Of a stretch of 64,000 bases of DNA, positions 43,184 through 51,383 are shown piece by piece. Made by a program: the position numbers and the translations under genes. Source of the DNA: Cereibacter changlensis JA139 (GTDB taxonomy: Bacteria > Pseudomonadota > Alphaproteobacteria > Rhodobacterales > Rhodobacteraceae); NCBI RefSeq assembly GCF_003034985.1, contig NZ_PZKG01000005.1, positions 1-64,000 on the forward strand, in the 5' to 3' direction. How positions within the stretch are numbered: the stretch's first letter is position 1; each line of letters begins with the position of its first letter. Under the pieces are notes generated by a model. That model saw only the letters and a program-made list of their open reading frames with translations, was not told the origin of the DNA and did no database searches.

Positions 43184-43381
43184 TCACATCCCGAAGTAGC
43201 GCAGGATCGCGCCGCCGTGGCTCAGCCCGGCCCAGAGGCCGCCGCCGGCGAGCAGCAGGGCCAGCGGGCGGGCCAGGGCGGCCAGCGTCAGGGCGAAGCG
43301 CAGAACCGCCCAGAGGCTGCCCACCAGCGAGGCGACCAGCAAGAGGAACAGCGCGGCGGGGACGAGGAGATCGGTCGGCAT
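43184..43381 (-). CDS. Small membrane protein, unknown function
   Basis: 65 residues, almost entirely hydrophobic with two helices (about 5-27 and 33-54), ending GGAILRYFGM. GCGGAG precedes the ATG at 43381 at a workable distance. It converges with the SDR gene 10 nt away. No family recognised; could still be a chance ORF. Confidence 0.5.
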   Translation of the reverse strand: MPTDLLVPAALFLLLVASLVGSLWAVLRFALTLAALARPLALLLAGGGLWAGLSHGGAILRYFGM

Positions 43382-43505
43382 CGGTCAGGCTCCGCTTGGT
43401 TCGCGCCGCTGGATGGGCTTTTCCCGCGGCGTCGTCAAACCGGCTCATCCCGCTATGGCGGAATGACGTCAAATGAACGCAACCAGAACTTGAACAGCGG
43501 CGCGG

Positions 43506-43757
43506 ATGCCGTATACCTCGACGATGGTAATGCAAGACAACGAAGAGATCCGCGACCGTCTGCGCAGCACGCTGGGAGAGATCCCCACCGCCCTGCTGCC
43601 GCTGATCGAGAGGCATCAGGACAATCTGCGGCTTCTGGTCGAGACCTTGAACAGGGCGGGTCACCCTCCAGATGTCGTTCGCGAGTCGGTGCGTGATCTG
43701 ATGGCCGCCCATGAGAACGACATTCTGGCGGCACTGGACGGCATGGAGAGCAAATGA
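43506..43757 (+). CDS. Small helical protein coupled to a GGDEF gene
   Basis: 83 residues, predicted all-helical (EIRDRLRSTLGEIPTALLPLIERHQDNLRLLVETLN). No family recognised. Start codons at 43506, 43524 and 43530 are all possible and none has a clear ribosome site. The stop overlaps the start of the GAF-GGDEF gene (ATGA), so it may be a partner or modulator of the cyclase. Confidence 0.6.
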   Translation: MPYTSTMVMQDNEEIRDRLRSTLGEIPTALLPLIERHQDNLRLLVETLNRAGHPPDVVRESVRDLMAAHENDILAALDGMESK

Positions 43758-44734
43758 CGGCGATCACAGCAATTCACCTCGATGACGAGGAGGGCCGGAT
43801 CTCGGCGCTGCGTCGTTACGAACTGCTCGATTCCGCGCCCGAGGCAGAGTTCGACACGATCATCCAGCTGATCATGAACATCTTCAAGGTCGAGATCGCG
43901 GCGATCTCGCTGATCGACACCGACCGGCAGTGGTTCAAGTCGTCGCAGGGCATGCTGACCCCGGGGACGCCGCGTTCGGTCGCCTTCTGCGATTACACGA
44001 TCCGCTCGGCCGAGGTCTTCTCGGTCGAGGATGCGATGCGCGACCCGCGGTTCCGCAACCACGAATGGGTGACCCCGGCCGACGGGCTGCGCTGCTATCT
44101 CGGCGCGCCGCTGACCACGCCCGACGGCTACAACGTCGGCTCGGTCTGCATCGCCGGGCGGGAGCCGCGCCATTTCAGCAGCGCAGATCGCGACGTGCTG
44201 CAGAGCTTCGCCCGGCTGGTGGTGTCGCAGATGGAGCTGCGCCTGATCGCCAAGCGCGACTCGCTGACCGACGCGCTCAGCCGCCGCGGCTTCGAGGACG
44301 CGGTGACGGAAAGCTTCATCGACTTCCAGAAGACCGAGACTCCGGCCAGCGTCGCCATCCTCGATCTCGACCATTTCAAGGCGGTGAACGACACCTACGG
44401 CCATGGCATCGGCGATTCCGTGCTGCGGGCGATGGTCGAGGCGGCGGGGCTGGTGCTGCGCCGCACCGATGTCGTCGGCCGGATCGGCGGCGAGGAATTC
44501 GGCGTGCTGATGCGCGGAACCACGGTCGAGGCGGCGCTGCAGGTCGCGGAGCGGGTGCGCAGCGCGGTGGAGGCGTTGCGCTTCCCGGAGCTGCCGGAGC
44601 TGCGGGTCACCGCCAGCATCGGCGTCGCCGCCTGCACCCCGGACGATTCACAGCCCGACATGTGGCTCGAAGCGGCGGACAGGGCGCTTTATCTGGCCAA
44701 GCAGGGCGGCCGCAACCGGGTGGTCAGGGGCTGA
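43754..44734 (+). CDS. GAF-GGDEF diguanylate cyclase
   Basis: 326 residues. A GAF sensor domain (about 25-160; SLIDTDRQWFKSSQGM, FCDYTIRSAEVF) precedes a GGDEF domain (about 168-326) with GGEEF at 245-249 and an RxxD inhibitory site, RRTD, at 236-239, at the standard five-residue distance. It should make cyclic di-GMP in the cytoplasm with product inhibition. No membrane helix is present, so the signal is soluble; its identity is unknown. Confidence 0.93.
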   Translation: MTAITAIHLDDEEGRISALRRYELLDSAPEAEFDTIIQLIMNIFKVEIAAISLIDTDRQWFKSSQGMLTPGTPRSVAFCDYTIRSAEVFSVEDAMRDPRFRNHEWVTPADGLRCYLGAPLTTPDGYNVGSVCIAGREPRHFSSADRDVLQSFARLVVSQMELRLIAKRDSLTDALSRRGFEDAVTESFIDFQKTETPASVAILDLDHFKAVNDTYGHGIGDSVLRAMVEAAGLVLRRTDVVGRIGGEEFGVLMRGTTVEAALQVAERVRSAVEALRFPELPELRVTASIGVAACTPDDSQPDMWLEAADRALYLAKQGGRNRVVRG

Positions 44735-44784
44735 GGCCCGGCAGGGACAGCGGTCGGACAGGCGGCATTTGGCCTGAGGGGTCA

Positions 44785-44838
44785 TTCCGTCGCGGAAAGT
44801 GCTCTAGGCGATCGGCGCCATTCTGCCTTAAGCAGAAT
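44785..44838. promoter_or_regulatory. Inverted repeats in the leader of the second peptide importer
   Basis: TTCCG-TCG-CGGAA (44785-44797) and ATTCTGC-CTTAA-GCAGAAT (44820-44838) lie 40-95 nt before the binding-protein start. They are candidate operators or leader hairpins. No regulator gene is adjacent. Confidence 0.4.
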
Positions 44839-44879
44839 CAGTTTGCCGAAAGAAGCATCAACCGCACGGAGGACCACCC

Positions 44880-46469
44880 ATGACAGCTCATCCCTTCCGC
44901 ACCGGGCTCTGCGCCCTGGCGCTGCTTGCCGGAACCACCACGCTCGCTTCGGCGCAGGTCACGCTGGTGCGCGGCAACGACACCGATCCCGCCACGCTCG
45001 ACCATCACCTGACGTCGAGCGTCGCCGAGTCCCGGATCCTGCACGACCTCTACGAAGGTCTGGTGATCCAGAACGCCAAGGGCGAGGTGGAGCCGGGCGA
45101 TGCGGAGAGCTGGGAGATCTCGGAAGACGGGCTGACCTACACCTTCAAGCTGCGGCAGGACGCCAAATGGTCGAACGGCGACCCGGTGACCGCGGGCGAC
45201 TACCTCTTTGCCTTCCGCCGGATCATGACGCCGGCGACCGCGGCGGGCTACGCCAGCATCCTCTTCCCGGTGCTGAACGCCGAGGCGATCACCGCCGGCC
45301 AGAAGCAGCCCGATGAGCTGGGCGTGGAAGCCGTGGATGACCATACGCTGAAGATCACCCTCAACGCGCCGACCCCCTATTTCCTCGAGCTGCTGACCCA
45401 CCAGACCGCGCTGCCGCTGCACCAGACGACCGTCGAGGCGGAGGGCTCCAACTTCACCCGCGCCGGCGTCATGGTTACCAACGGCGCCTACATGCTGGAA
45501 AGCTTCACCCCGAACGACCGGATCGTCATGGTGAAGAACCCCAATTTCCGCGATGCCGACACGGTGCAGATCGACCGCATCGAATGGACCCCCTTCGAGG
45601 ACCGCGCCACCTGCCTGCGCCGCTTTGAGGCGGGCGAGGTGCATATTTGCTCCGACGTCCCCGCCGAGCAGATGAGCTACATGCGGGAGAACCTGCCGAC
45701 CAACCTGCGCATCGCGCCCTATCTCGGCACCTATTACCTGCCGGTGAAGACCACCAACGAGGGCCCGCTGTCCGACCCGCGGGTGCGTCAGGCGATCTCG
45801 ATGGTGATCGACCGCGACTTCATCGCCGAGGAAGTCTGGCAGGAGACCATGCTGCCGGCCTATTCGCTGGTGCCGCCGGGCATCGCCAACTACGTCGCCG
45901 AGCCGCCGATGCTCGACTACGCCGAGACTGACCTCCTGGACCGCGAGGATCAGGCCAAGGCGCTGCTGGAGGAGGCCGGGGTCGCCGAGGGCAGCCTGAC
46001 GCTGGACCTGCGCTACAACACCTCCGAGAACAACAAGAACACCATGACGGCCGTGGCCGACATGCTGAAGAACATCGGCATCAACGCCACGCTGAACGAG
46101 ATGGAAGGCGCCGGCTACTTCAACTATCTGCGCGAGGACGGCCCCTTCGACATGGTCCGCGCCGGCTGGATCGGCGACTACAGCGATCCGCAGAACTTCC
46201 TCTACCTCAACCAGTCGGGCGTCTCGTTCAACTACTCCAAGTGGACGAACGAGGAATATGACCGGCTGATGCAGGAGGCCTCGACCACGCTCGACCTCGC
46301 GGCGCGGGCCGAGATCCTCGCCGATGCCGAGCGCATCTTCCTCGCCGAGGTGCCCTCGATCCCGATCCTCACCTATTCCTCGCGCGCCCTCGTCTCGGAC
46401 CGGGTGCAGGGCTGGGAGGACAACCTGCCCGACGTCCACTACACCCGCTGGCTGTCGCTGAGCGAGTGA
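44880..46469 (+). CDS. Periplasmic oligopeptide-type binding protein (OppA-like)
   Basis: 529 residues. Signal peptide ALLAGTTTLASA, cut near residue 22. Family-5 features: VRGNDTDPATLDHHLTSS, DLYEGLVIQNAKGEVEPGDAESWE, LTYTFKLRQDAKWSNGDPVTAGDYLFAFRRI, and VRQAISMVIDRDF. It resembles OppA/MppA more than the Tat-exported protein at 5829. Strong GGAGG ribosome site. First gene of a complete A-B-C-DF importer. Confidence 0.92.
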   Translation: MTAHPFRTGLCALALLAGTTTLASAQVTLVRGNDTDPATLDHHLTSSVAESRILHDLYEGLVIQNAKGEVEPGDAESWEISEDGLTYTFKLRQDAKWSNGDPVTAGDYLFAFRRIMTPATAAGYASILFPVLNAEAITAGQKQPDELGVEAVDDHTLKITLNAPTPYFLELLTHQTALPLHQTTVEAEGSNFTRAGVMVTNGAYMLESFTPNDRIVMVKNPNFRDADTVQIDRIEWTPFEDRATCLRRFEAGEVHICSDVPAEQMSYMRENLPTNLRIAPYLGTYYLPVKTTNEGPLSDPRVRQAISMVIDRDFIAEEVWQETMLPAYSLVPPGIANYVAEPPMLDYAETDLLDREDQAKALLEEAGVAEGSLTLDLRYNTSENNKNTMTAVADMLKNIGINATLNEMEGAGYFNYLREDGPFDMVRAGWIGDYSDPQNFLYLNQSGVSFNYSKWTNEEYDRLMQEASTTLDLAARAEILADAERIFLAEVPSIPILTYSSRALVSDRVQGWEDNLPDVHYTRWLSLSE

Positions 46470-46476
46470 CGGGTTC

Positions 46477-46500
46477 CGGGACGGGCTCCGGCCCGTCCCG
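46477..46500. other. Stem-loop after the oligopeptide-binding protein gene
   Basis: CGGGACGGGC (46477-46486) pairs perfectly over 10 bp with GCCCGTCCCG (46491-46500) around TCCG. It fills the gap before the permease gene and has no T-run, like the hairpins after the other ABC binding-protein genes in this window. Confidence 0.75.
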
Positions 46501-46517
46501 CCTTCGAGGGACATCCC

Positions 46518-47441
46518 ATGCTGAGATACACCCTGCGCCGACTGGCAAGCGCCGTGCCCACGGTGTTCATCATCGTGACGCTGACCTTCTTCATGATCCG
46601 CCTCGCCCCCGGCGGCCCGTTCGATCTGGAACGGCCGCTGGACCCGCTGATCATGGCCAACCTGAACCGGGCCTACAATCTGGACGGCTCGCTCTGGTCG
46701 CAATACCTCACCTATCTCGGCAACCTGCTGCAGGGCGATCTGGGCCCCAGCTTCACCCGCCGCGATTTCTCGGTGAACGACCTCTTCGCCACCGGCCTGC
46801 CGGTCTCGATCCTGCTCGGCTCCTTGGCGCTGCTGCTGGCCACGGTGATCGGCGTCATCCTCGGGGCCATCGCGGCGCTGCGGCAGAACAGCTCGCTCGA
46901 TTATGCCATCGTCGGTCTCGCCACCTTCGGCATCACCACGCCGAACTTCGTCGTGGCCCCGCTGCTGAGCCTGTTCTTCGGCGTTCTGCTCGGCTGGCTG
47001 CCGGCGGGCGGCTGGTCGCAAACCGATCCGATCTACTGGGTGCTGCCGGTGCTGACGCTGGCGCTGCCGCAGGTCGCGGTGATCGCGCGCCTCGTGCGGG
47101 GGGCGACGGTGGAGGCGCTGCGCTCCAACCATGTCCGCACCGCCCGCGCCTATGGCCTGCCGGCGCGCACCGTCGTCATCAAACACGCCCTGCGCGCGGC
47201 GATGCTGCCTGCCGTCTCCTATCTCGGGCCGACGGCCGCGGGACTGCTGACCGGCTCGGTCGTGGTCGAGACCATCTTCGGCCTGCCGGGCATCGGGCGC
47301 TATTTCGTGCAGGGCGCGCTGGGGCGGGATTACACGCTGGTGATGGGCACCGTGGTGGTGATCGCGCTCTTCGTCATCGTCTTCAACCTGATCGTCGACC
47401 TGCTCTACACCTTCCTCGACCCGCGGGTGCGCTATGACTAG
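46518..47441 (+). CDS. Oligopeptide ABC permease (OppB type)
   Basis: 307 residues starting LRYTLRRLASAVPTVFIIVTLTFFMIRLAPGGPF, the OppB first helix. The ATPase-docking loop is RTARAYGLPARTVVIKHALRAAMLP near residue 210, and the end TFLDPRVRYD is typical. Functions with the OppC-like permease encoded 9 nt downstream. Confidence 0.93.
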   Translation: MLRYTLRRLASAVPTVFIIVTLTFFMIRLAPGGPFDLERPLDPLIMANLNRAYNLDGSLWSQYLTYLGNLLQGDLGPSFTRRDFSVNDLFATGLPVSILLGSLALLLATVIGVILGAIAALRQNSSLDYAIVGLATFGITTPNFVVAPLLSLFFGVLLGWLPAGGWSQTDPIYWVLPVLTLALPQVAVIARLVRGATVEALRSNHVRTARAYGLPARTVVIKHALRAAMLPAVSYLGPTAAGLLTGSVVVETIFGLPGIGRYFVQGALGRDYTLVMGTVVVIALFVIVFNLIVDLLYTFLDPRVRYD

Positions 47442-47450
47442 GGGGCTCAC

Positions 47451-48572
47451 ATGACCGTCACTCCCGATCCGGCCGAGGTCGTCGCGGTCTCCGGCCGCTC
47501 GCTCTGGCAGGACGCCTGGATCCGGCTGCGGCGCAACCGCGCCGCGGTGGCCTCCGCCGTGGTGCTGATCCTGCTGGGCCTCGTCGGCCTCTTCGGCCCG
47601 ATGCTCAGCCCGCATGACCATGCGCGGGTCTATCCGCAATTCGTCCGCGTTCCCGCCAGTCTCGAGGCCTATCCCCGCGCCGACGTGGTGCTGCCGAGCT
47701 TCGAGCGCGAGATGTCGCGCGCCCGGATCGAGGGCGAGCCCGTGCTGGAGGATGGCAGCGTCACGCTCGCGCTGCAGCAGGACGAGCCGATCGACGAGCG
47801 CATCCTGCGCTATTTCCAGCGCTCGGACCTGTTCATCAACCCGCGGCTCGATCTCGCCCCCGACGGGCTCAGCGGCACGCTGACCGCCGAAGTCGGCCAG
47901 TTGCACTTCTACTTCGGCACCGACGCGCTTGGCCGCGACCTGATGAGCCGGGTGTTCATCGGGGTGCGGATCTCGCTGGCGATCGGGCTGCTCGCCTCCT
48001 TCATGGCGCTGGTGATCGGCGTCTCCTATGGCGCGATCTCGGGCTATCTCGGCGGACGGGTGGACAACGTGATGATGCGGGTGGTCGACATCCTCTACTC
48101 GCTGCCCTTCATCTTCTTCGTGATCCTGCTGGTGGTGTTCTTCGGGCGGAACCTCGTCATCATCTTCATCGCCATCGGCGCGACCGAGTGGCTCGACATG
48201 GCGCGGATCGTCCGCGGCCAGACGCTGAGCCTGAAGCGGCAGGAGTTCGTGCAGGCCGCCGAGGCTCTGGGCGCCACCAAGGCGGGCATCCTGCGCCGCC
48301 ACATCATCCCCAACACGCTGGGGCCGGTGGTGGTCTTCGTGACGCTGCTGGTGCCGAAGGCGATCCTGCTCGAAAGCCTGCTGTCCTTCCTCGGCCTCGG
48401 CGTGCAGGAGCCGCTGACCTCGCTCGGGCTCCTGATCTCCGAAGGGGCGAACAACATGCGCGGTGCGCCGTGGCTCTTGTTCTTCCCCGCCCTCACGCTG
48501 ACCGCGATCCTCTTTGCGCTGAACTTCCTCGGCGACGGGTTGCGCGACAGCCTCGACCCCAAGGACCGCTGA
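47451..48572 (+). CDS. Oligopeptide ABC permease (OppC type) with long periplasmic insert
   Basis: 373 residues, about 70-80 longer than common OppC. Between the first helix (near 35-55) and the conserved FGTDALGRDLMSRVF motif (near 160) lies a charged insert of roughly 100 residues. The EAA loop AAEALGATKAGILRRHIIPN and the last helix are normal. The insert could contact the binding protein. Confidence 0.92.
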   Translation: MTVTPDPAEVVAVSGRSLWQDAWIRLRRNRAAVASAVVLILLGLVGLFGPMLSPHDHARVYPQFVRVPASLEAYPRADVVLPSFEREMSRARIEGEPVLEDGSVTLALQQDEPIDERILRYFQRSDLFINPRLDLAPDGLSGTLTAEVGQLHFYFGTDALGRDLMSRVFIGVRISLAIGLLASFMALVIGVSYGAISGYLGGRVDNVMMRVVDILYSLPFIFFVILLVVFFGRNLVIIFIAIGATEWLDMARIVRGQTLSLKRQEFVQAAEALGATKAGILRRHIIPNTLGPVVVFVTLLVPKAILLESLLSFLGLGVQEPLTSLGLLISEGANNMRGAPWLLFFPALTLTAILFALNFLGDGLRDSLDPKDR

Positions 48573-48573
48573 G

Positions 48574-50196
48574 ATGGAGCCGATCCTCGACATCAAGGGC
48601 CTGCGGGTCACCTTCCAGACCAATGACGGCCCGGTGGAGGCGGTCCGCGGCATCGACCTCAGCGTGAAGCCGGGCGAGACCGTGGCCATCGTCGGCGAGA
48701 GCGGCTCGGGCAAGAGCCAGGCCACCATGGCGCTGATGGGGCTGCTGGCCCGCAACGGCAAGGCAACCGGCTCCGCGCTCTACCGCGGGCAGGAGCTGAT
48801 CGGCATGAGCGAGCGCAACCTGAACAAGGTGCGCGGCGACAAGATCACCATGATCTTTCAGGAGCCGATGACCTCGCTCGACCCGCTCTACCGCATCGGC
48901 GAGCAGCTGGCCGAACCCCTGCGCTTCCACCGCGGCCTCTCGCGCGCCAAGGCGCGTCCGCGCATCGTGGAACTGCTGAAGCTCGTCGGCATCCCCGAGC
49001 CGGAGCGGCGGATCGACAGCTATCCGCACGAGCTTTCGGGCGGGCAGCGCCAGCGGGTGATGATCGCCATGGCTTTGGCCTGCGACCCAGACATCCTGAT
49101 CGCCGACGAGCCGACCACCGCGCTCGACGTGACGATCCAGGCGCAGATCCTGACGCTGCTGGCCGAGCTGCAGCAGCGGCTCGGCATGGCGATCCTGTTC
49201 ATCACCCATGACCTCGGCATCGTCCAGCGCTTCGCCGACCGGGTCTATGTCATGCGCCGCGGCGAGGTGGTGGAGACCGGGGCCACAGCCGATCTCTTCG
49301 CCGCCCCCGCGCATCCCTACACCAGGATGCTGCTCGACGCCGAGCCGGCGGGCCGCAAGCTGCCGCCGCCCGAGAACGCGCCGGTGCTCCTGGACGGCCA
49401 GAATGTCGAGGTGGTGTTCCGCTCCAGCGGCGGCCTCTTCCAGCCCGCGGACGAGCTCCGCGCGGTGGACGGCATCTCGGTCGCGCTGCATCAGGGCCAG
49501 ACCATCGGCATCGTCGGCGAATCCGGCTCGGGCAAATCCACCCTGGGCCGGGCGCTCTTGCGGCTGCTGCCTTCGGCGGGGGTGATCTCCTACAAGGGGC
49601 GCGAGCTGACCAACGACCCGGCGGCGATGCGCCCGATGCGGCGCGAGTTGCAGCTGGTGTTCCAGGACCCCTTCGGCAGCCTCTCGCCGCGCATGACCGT
49701 GGGGCGGATCATCACCGAGGGGCTGATGATCCACGAGCCGGCGCTCTCGGCCAGGGAACGCGACGTCCGCGCGGGCGAGGCGCTGGCCGAGGTCGGGCTG
49801 GAGCCCGGCATGCGCAACCGCTACCCGCACGAGTTTTCCGGCGGTCAGCGCCAGCGCATCGCCATCGCCCGCACGATGATCCTCAAGCCCAAGGTCATCG
49901 TGCTCGACGAACCGACCTCGGCGCTCGACCGCTCGGTGCAGAAGCAGATCGTCGATCTGCTGCGCGACCTGCAGCAGAAGCACGGGCTGTCCTATCTCTT
50001 CATCAGCCACGACCTCGCCGTGGTGCGGGCGCTGGCCGACTACATCCTCGTGATGAAGCAGGGCCGGGTGGTGGAGCAGGGCCAGACCGAGGCGATCTTC
50101 GACCATCCGGCGCAGGACTACACCCGCACACTGATGGCCGCCGCGCTGGAGACCACCCGCTTCCGGCAGGAAGACCCCGCGCCGGTACTGCCCTGA
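48574..50196 (+). CDS. Fused oligopeptide ABC ATPase (OppD-OppF in one chain)
   Basis: 540 residues with two ATPase domains: [32 protein letters not shown] and [11 protein letters not shown] in the first; [32 protein letters not shown] and [10 protein letters not shown] in the second from about residue 280. Same fused architecture as the ATPase at 11117, but the two are clearly distinct proteins. One nucleotide separates it from the OppC-like stop. Confidence 0.92.
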   Translation: MEPILDIKGLRVTFQTNDGPVEAVRGIDLSVKPGETVAIVGESGSGKSQATMALMGLLARNGKATGSALYRGQELIGMSERNLNKVRGDKITMIFQEPMTSLDPLYRIGEQLAEPLRFHRGLSRAKARPRIVELLKLVGIPEPERRIDSYPHELSGGQRQRVMIAMALACDPDILIADEPTTALDVTIQAQILTLLAELQQRLGMAILFITHDLGIVQRFADRVYVMRRGEVVETGATADLFAAPAHPYTRMLLDAEPAGRKLPPPENAPVLLDGQNVEVVFRSSGGLFQPADELRAVDGISVALHQGQTIGIVGESGSGKSTLGRALLRLLPSAGVISYKGRELTNDPAAMRPMRRELQLVFQDPFGSLSPRMTVGRIITEGLMIHEPALSARERDVRAGEALAEVGLEPGMRNRYPHEFSGGQRQRIAIARTMILKPKVIVLDEPTSALDRSVQKQIVDLLRDLQQKHGLSYLFISHDLAVVRALADYILVMKQGRVVEQGQTEAIFDHPAQDYTRTLMAAALETTRFRQEDPAPVLP

Positions 50197-50260
50197 GGCC
50201 GGTTGATCCGGGTGAGCGTCATGCCTTCCAGCCAGGGCGGACACGCCGCCGTGCGCGGCC

Positions 50261-50285
50261 GGAACATCGCCTGCCCCTCGGTGTT
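50261..50285 (+). promoter_or_regulatory. EcfG-like promoter for the small protein genes
   Basis: GGAAC (50261-50265) and TGTT (50282-50285) are separated by 16 nt, one base off the CGTT -10 consensus. The leader to the ATG at 50341 would be about 50 nt. Weaker than the catalase promoter. Confidence 0.4.
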
Positions 50286-50340
50286 GATCTGACAGGCAGC
50301 GTGGCCCCGCGCCGCGCCGCCTGAACACAGGAGGAAGACC

Positions 50341-50556
50341 ATGGCAAATGCGGACAAGAAGCACTTCGGCGCCGGGATCAAGGGCAAGAGCGACGGGACC
50401 GGCGCGATGTCGGTGGCCGACACCGCCGATATTCCCGCCAACGCCGTCCTGTCGAACCGCGACAAGCAGGGCTCGTCCGAGCGCGGCCGCGACGGGAAGT
50501 CGATCCAGACCGAGCAGTATCAGGATCACCAAACCAACCGCCGCAGCGAAGAGTGA
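50341..50556 (+). CDS. Small hydrophilic protein, unknown function
   Basis: 71 residues, strongly polar and Gly/Ser/Asp-rich (HFGAGIKGKSDGTGAMSVAD), with no helix or signal. It looks intrinsically disordered, as many small stress-induced proteins do. AGGAGG precedes the ATG. It is followed 10 nt later by another small polar protein gene, both under a possible stress promoter. Confidence 0.7.
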   Translation: MANADKKHFGAGIKGKSDGTGAMSVADTADIPANAVLSNRDKQGSSERGRDGKSIQTEQYQDHQTNRRSEE

Positions 50557-50566
50557 GGAGATCGCC

Positions 50567-50746
50567 ATGACCAGCAGGATGCCCCCCGTGCCGAAGGCCA
50601 ACCGCAGCTCCAAGGGGCCCGGCGGCAGCGCCAAGGCCGATCCGGCGGCGGCGAAGGCCCCCAGCGTGACCGACCCCGAAAAGCAGGGCCAGCAGGCCAA
50701 CACCAAGATCAACACCACCAACCAAGGCCATCAGCAGGACCAGTAG
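50567..50746 (+). CDS. Small Gln/Lys-rich protein, unknown function
   Basis: 59 residues, lacking hydrophobic stretches, rich in Gln, Asn, Lys and Gly (EKQGQQANTKINTTNQGHQQ). Likely disordered. Start chosen for GAGGAG upstream. Belongs with the preceding small gene; no family known to me. Confidence 0.65.
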   Translation: MTSRMPPVPKANRSSKGPGGSAKADPAAAKAPSVTDPEKQGQQANTKINTTNQGHQQDQ

Positions 50747-50758
50747 GTCCGCGAGGCA

Positions 50759-50811
50759 GGGCGGCCCGCCGCGGCGGGTCGCTCAAACGGGCGGCCGCCG
50801 CGCCGCCCTTT
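50759..50811 (+). terminator. Possible terminator
   Basis: GGGCGGC (50759-50765) can pair with GCCGCCC (50802-50808) followed by TTT, but the loop is long and contains other GC-rich pairings. It sits between the small protein genes and the next ORF. Confidence 0.4.
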
Positions 50812-50831
50812 CGATTGCGAGGAGCATCGCC

Positions 50832-51383
50832 ATGACCGCACCGACCACTGACAAGACCGTCTCAGATCTCGCGCAGCGGCACGAGGTGTCGGAAGACGCC
50901 GTCCGGACCCTGCTCGCGGCGCTCCGCGCCGGGAACGGGCGGCAGGCCCAGTTCAGCCATCCCGAGCTTGGCGGCATGGGGCAATGGTCGGCGGGCGGCA
51001 TGGTGATGGTGGGCGACATGTTCGACGCCTCAATGAAGGAGAAGGTCGACGCGCTCTGCACCGACCTTGCCAAGCGGATGTCCGACGGCGATCTGCCGGA
51101 CGAGCCGGAGCAAGCTGCGGGGCAGGGCGCCTCCGCCAAGGAAAAGCCGTGGCCCGAGGACCTGGGGCGCCCGTCCTCGACCGGGTCGCAGAACGGCATG
51201 CGCTATGCCGTCTTCCCGGAGACCCGCCGGCTCGCCATCGACACCGACGGGCGGATCGAGATCTACGACACCGGCGACCACCGGATCGGCGGGGCGGCGC
51301 AGCAGCAGGGCGGCGGGTCGTCGCTGGCCTTCTCCAGCCAGAACGGCCCGGTGCGCCTGTCGGAGCTGCGCCGGCTGGACTAG
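50832..51383 (+). CDS. Conserved hypothetical protein (SHOCT-annotated family)
   Basis: 183 residues. The N-terminal part (LAQRHEVSEDAVRTLLAALRAGNGRQAQFSHPELGGMGQW with SAGGMVMVGDMF after it) and the C-terminal part (YAVFPETRRLAIDTDGRIEIYDTGDHRIGG, ending SLAFSSQNG) match a family of unknown function that databases tend to label SHOCT-domain protein, from memory. No signal peptide. Its 3' end overlaps the convergent phnE gene by 4 nt. Confidence 0.7.
   Translation: MTAPTTDKTVSDLAQRHEVSEDAVRTLLAALRAGNGRQAQFSHPELGGMGQWSAGGMVMVGDMFDASMKEKVDALCTDLAKRMSDGDLPDEPEQAAGQGASAKEKPWPEDLGRPSSTGSQNGMRYAVFPETRRLAIDTDGRIEIYDTGDHRIGGAAQQQGGGSSLAFSSQNGPVRLSELRRLD

Noticed and set aside
44838-48761. Antisense open frame of 1307 codons across the oligopeptide importer genes
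   Set aside because: It is a mirror of strongly supported coding sequence on the plus strand. Its translation is rich in Arg, His, Gln and Asp with no recognisable domain, a known artefact of GC-rich codon use.
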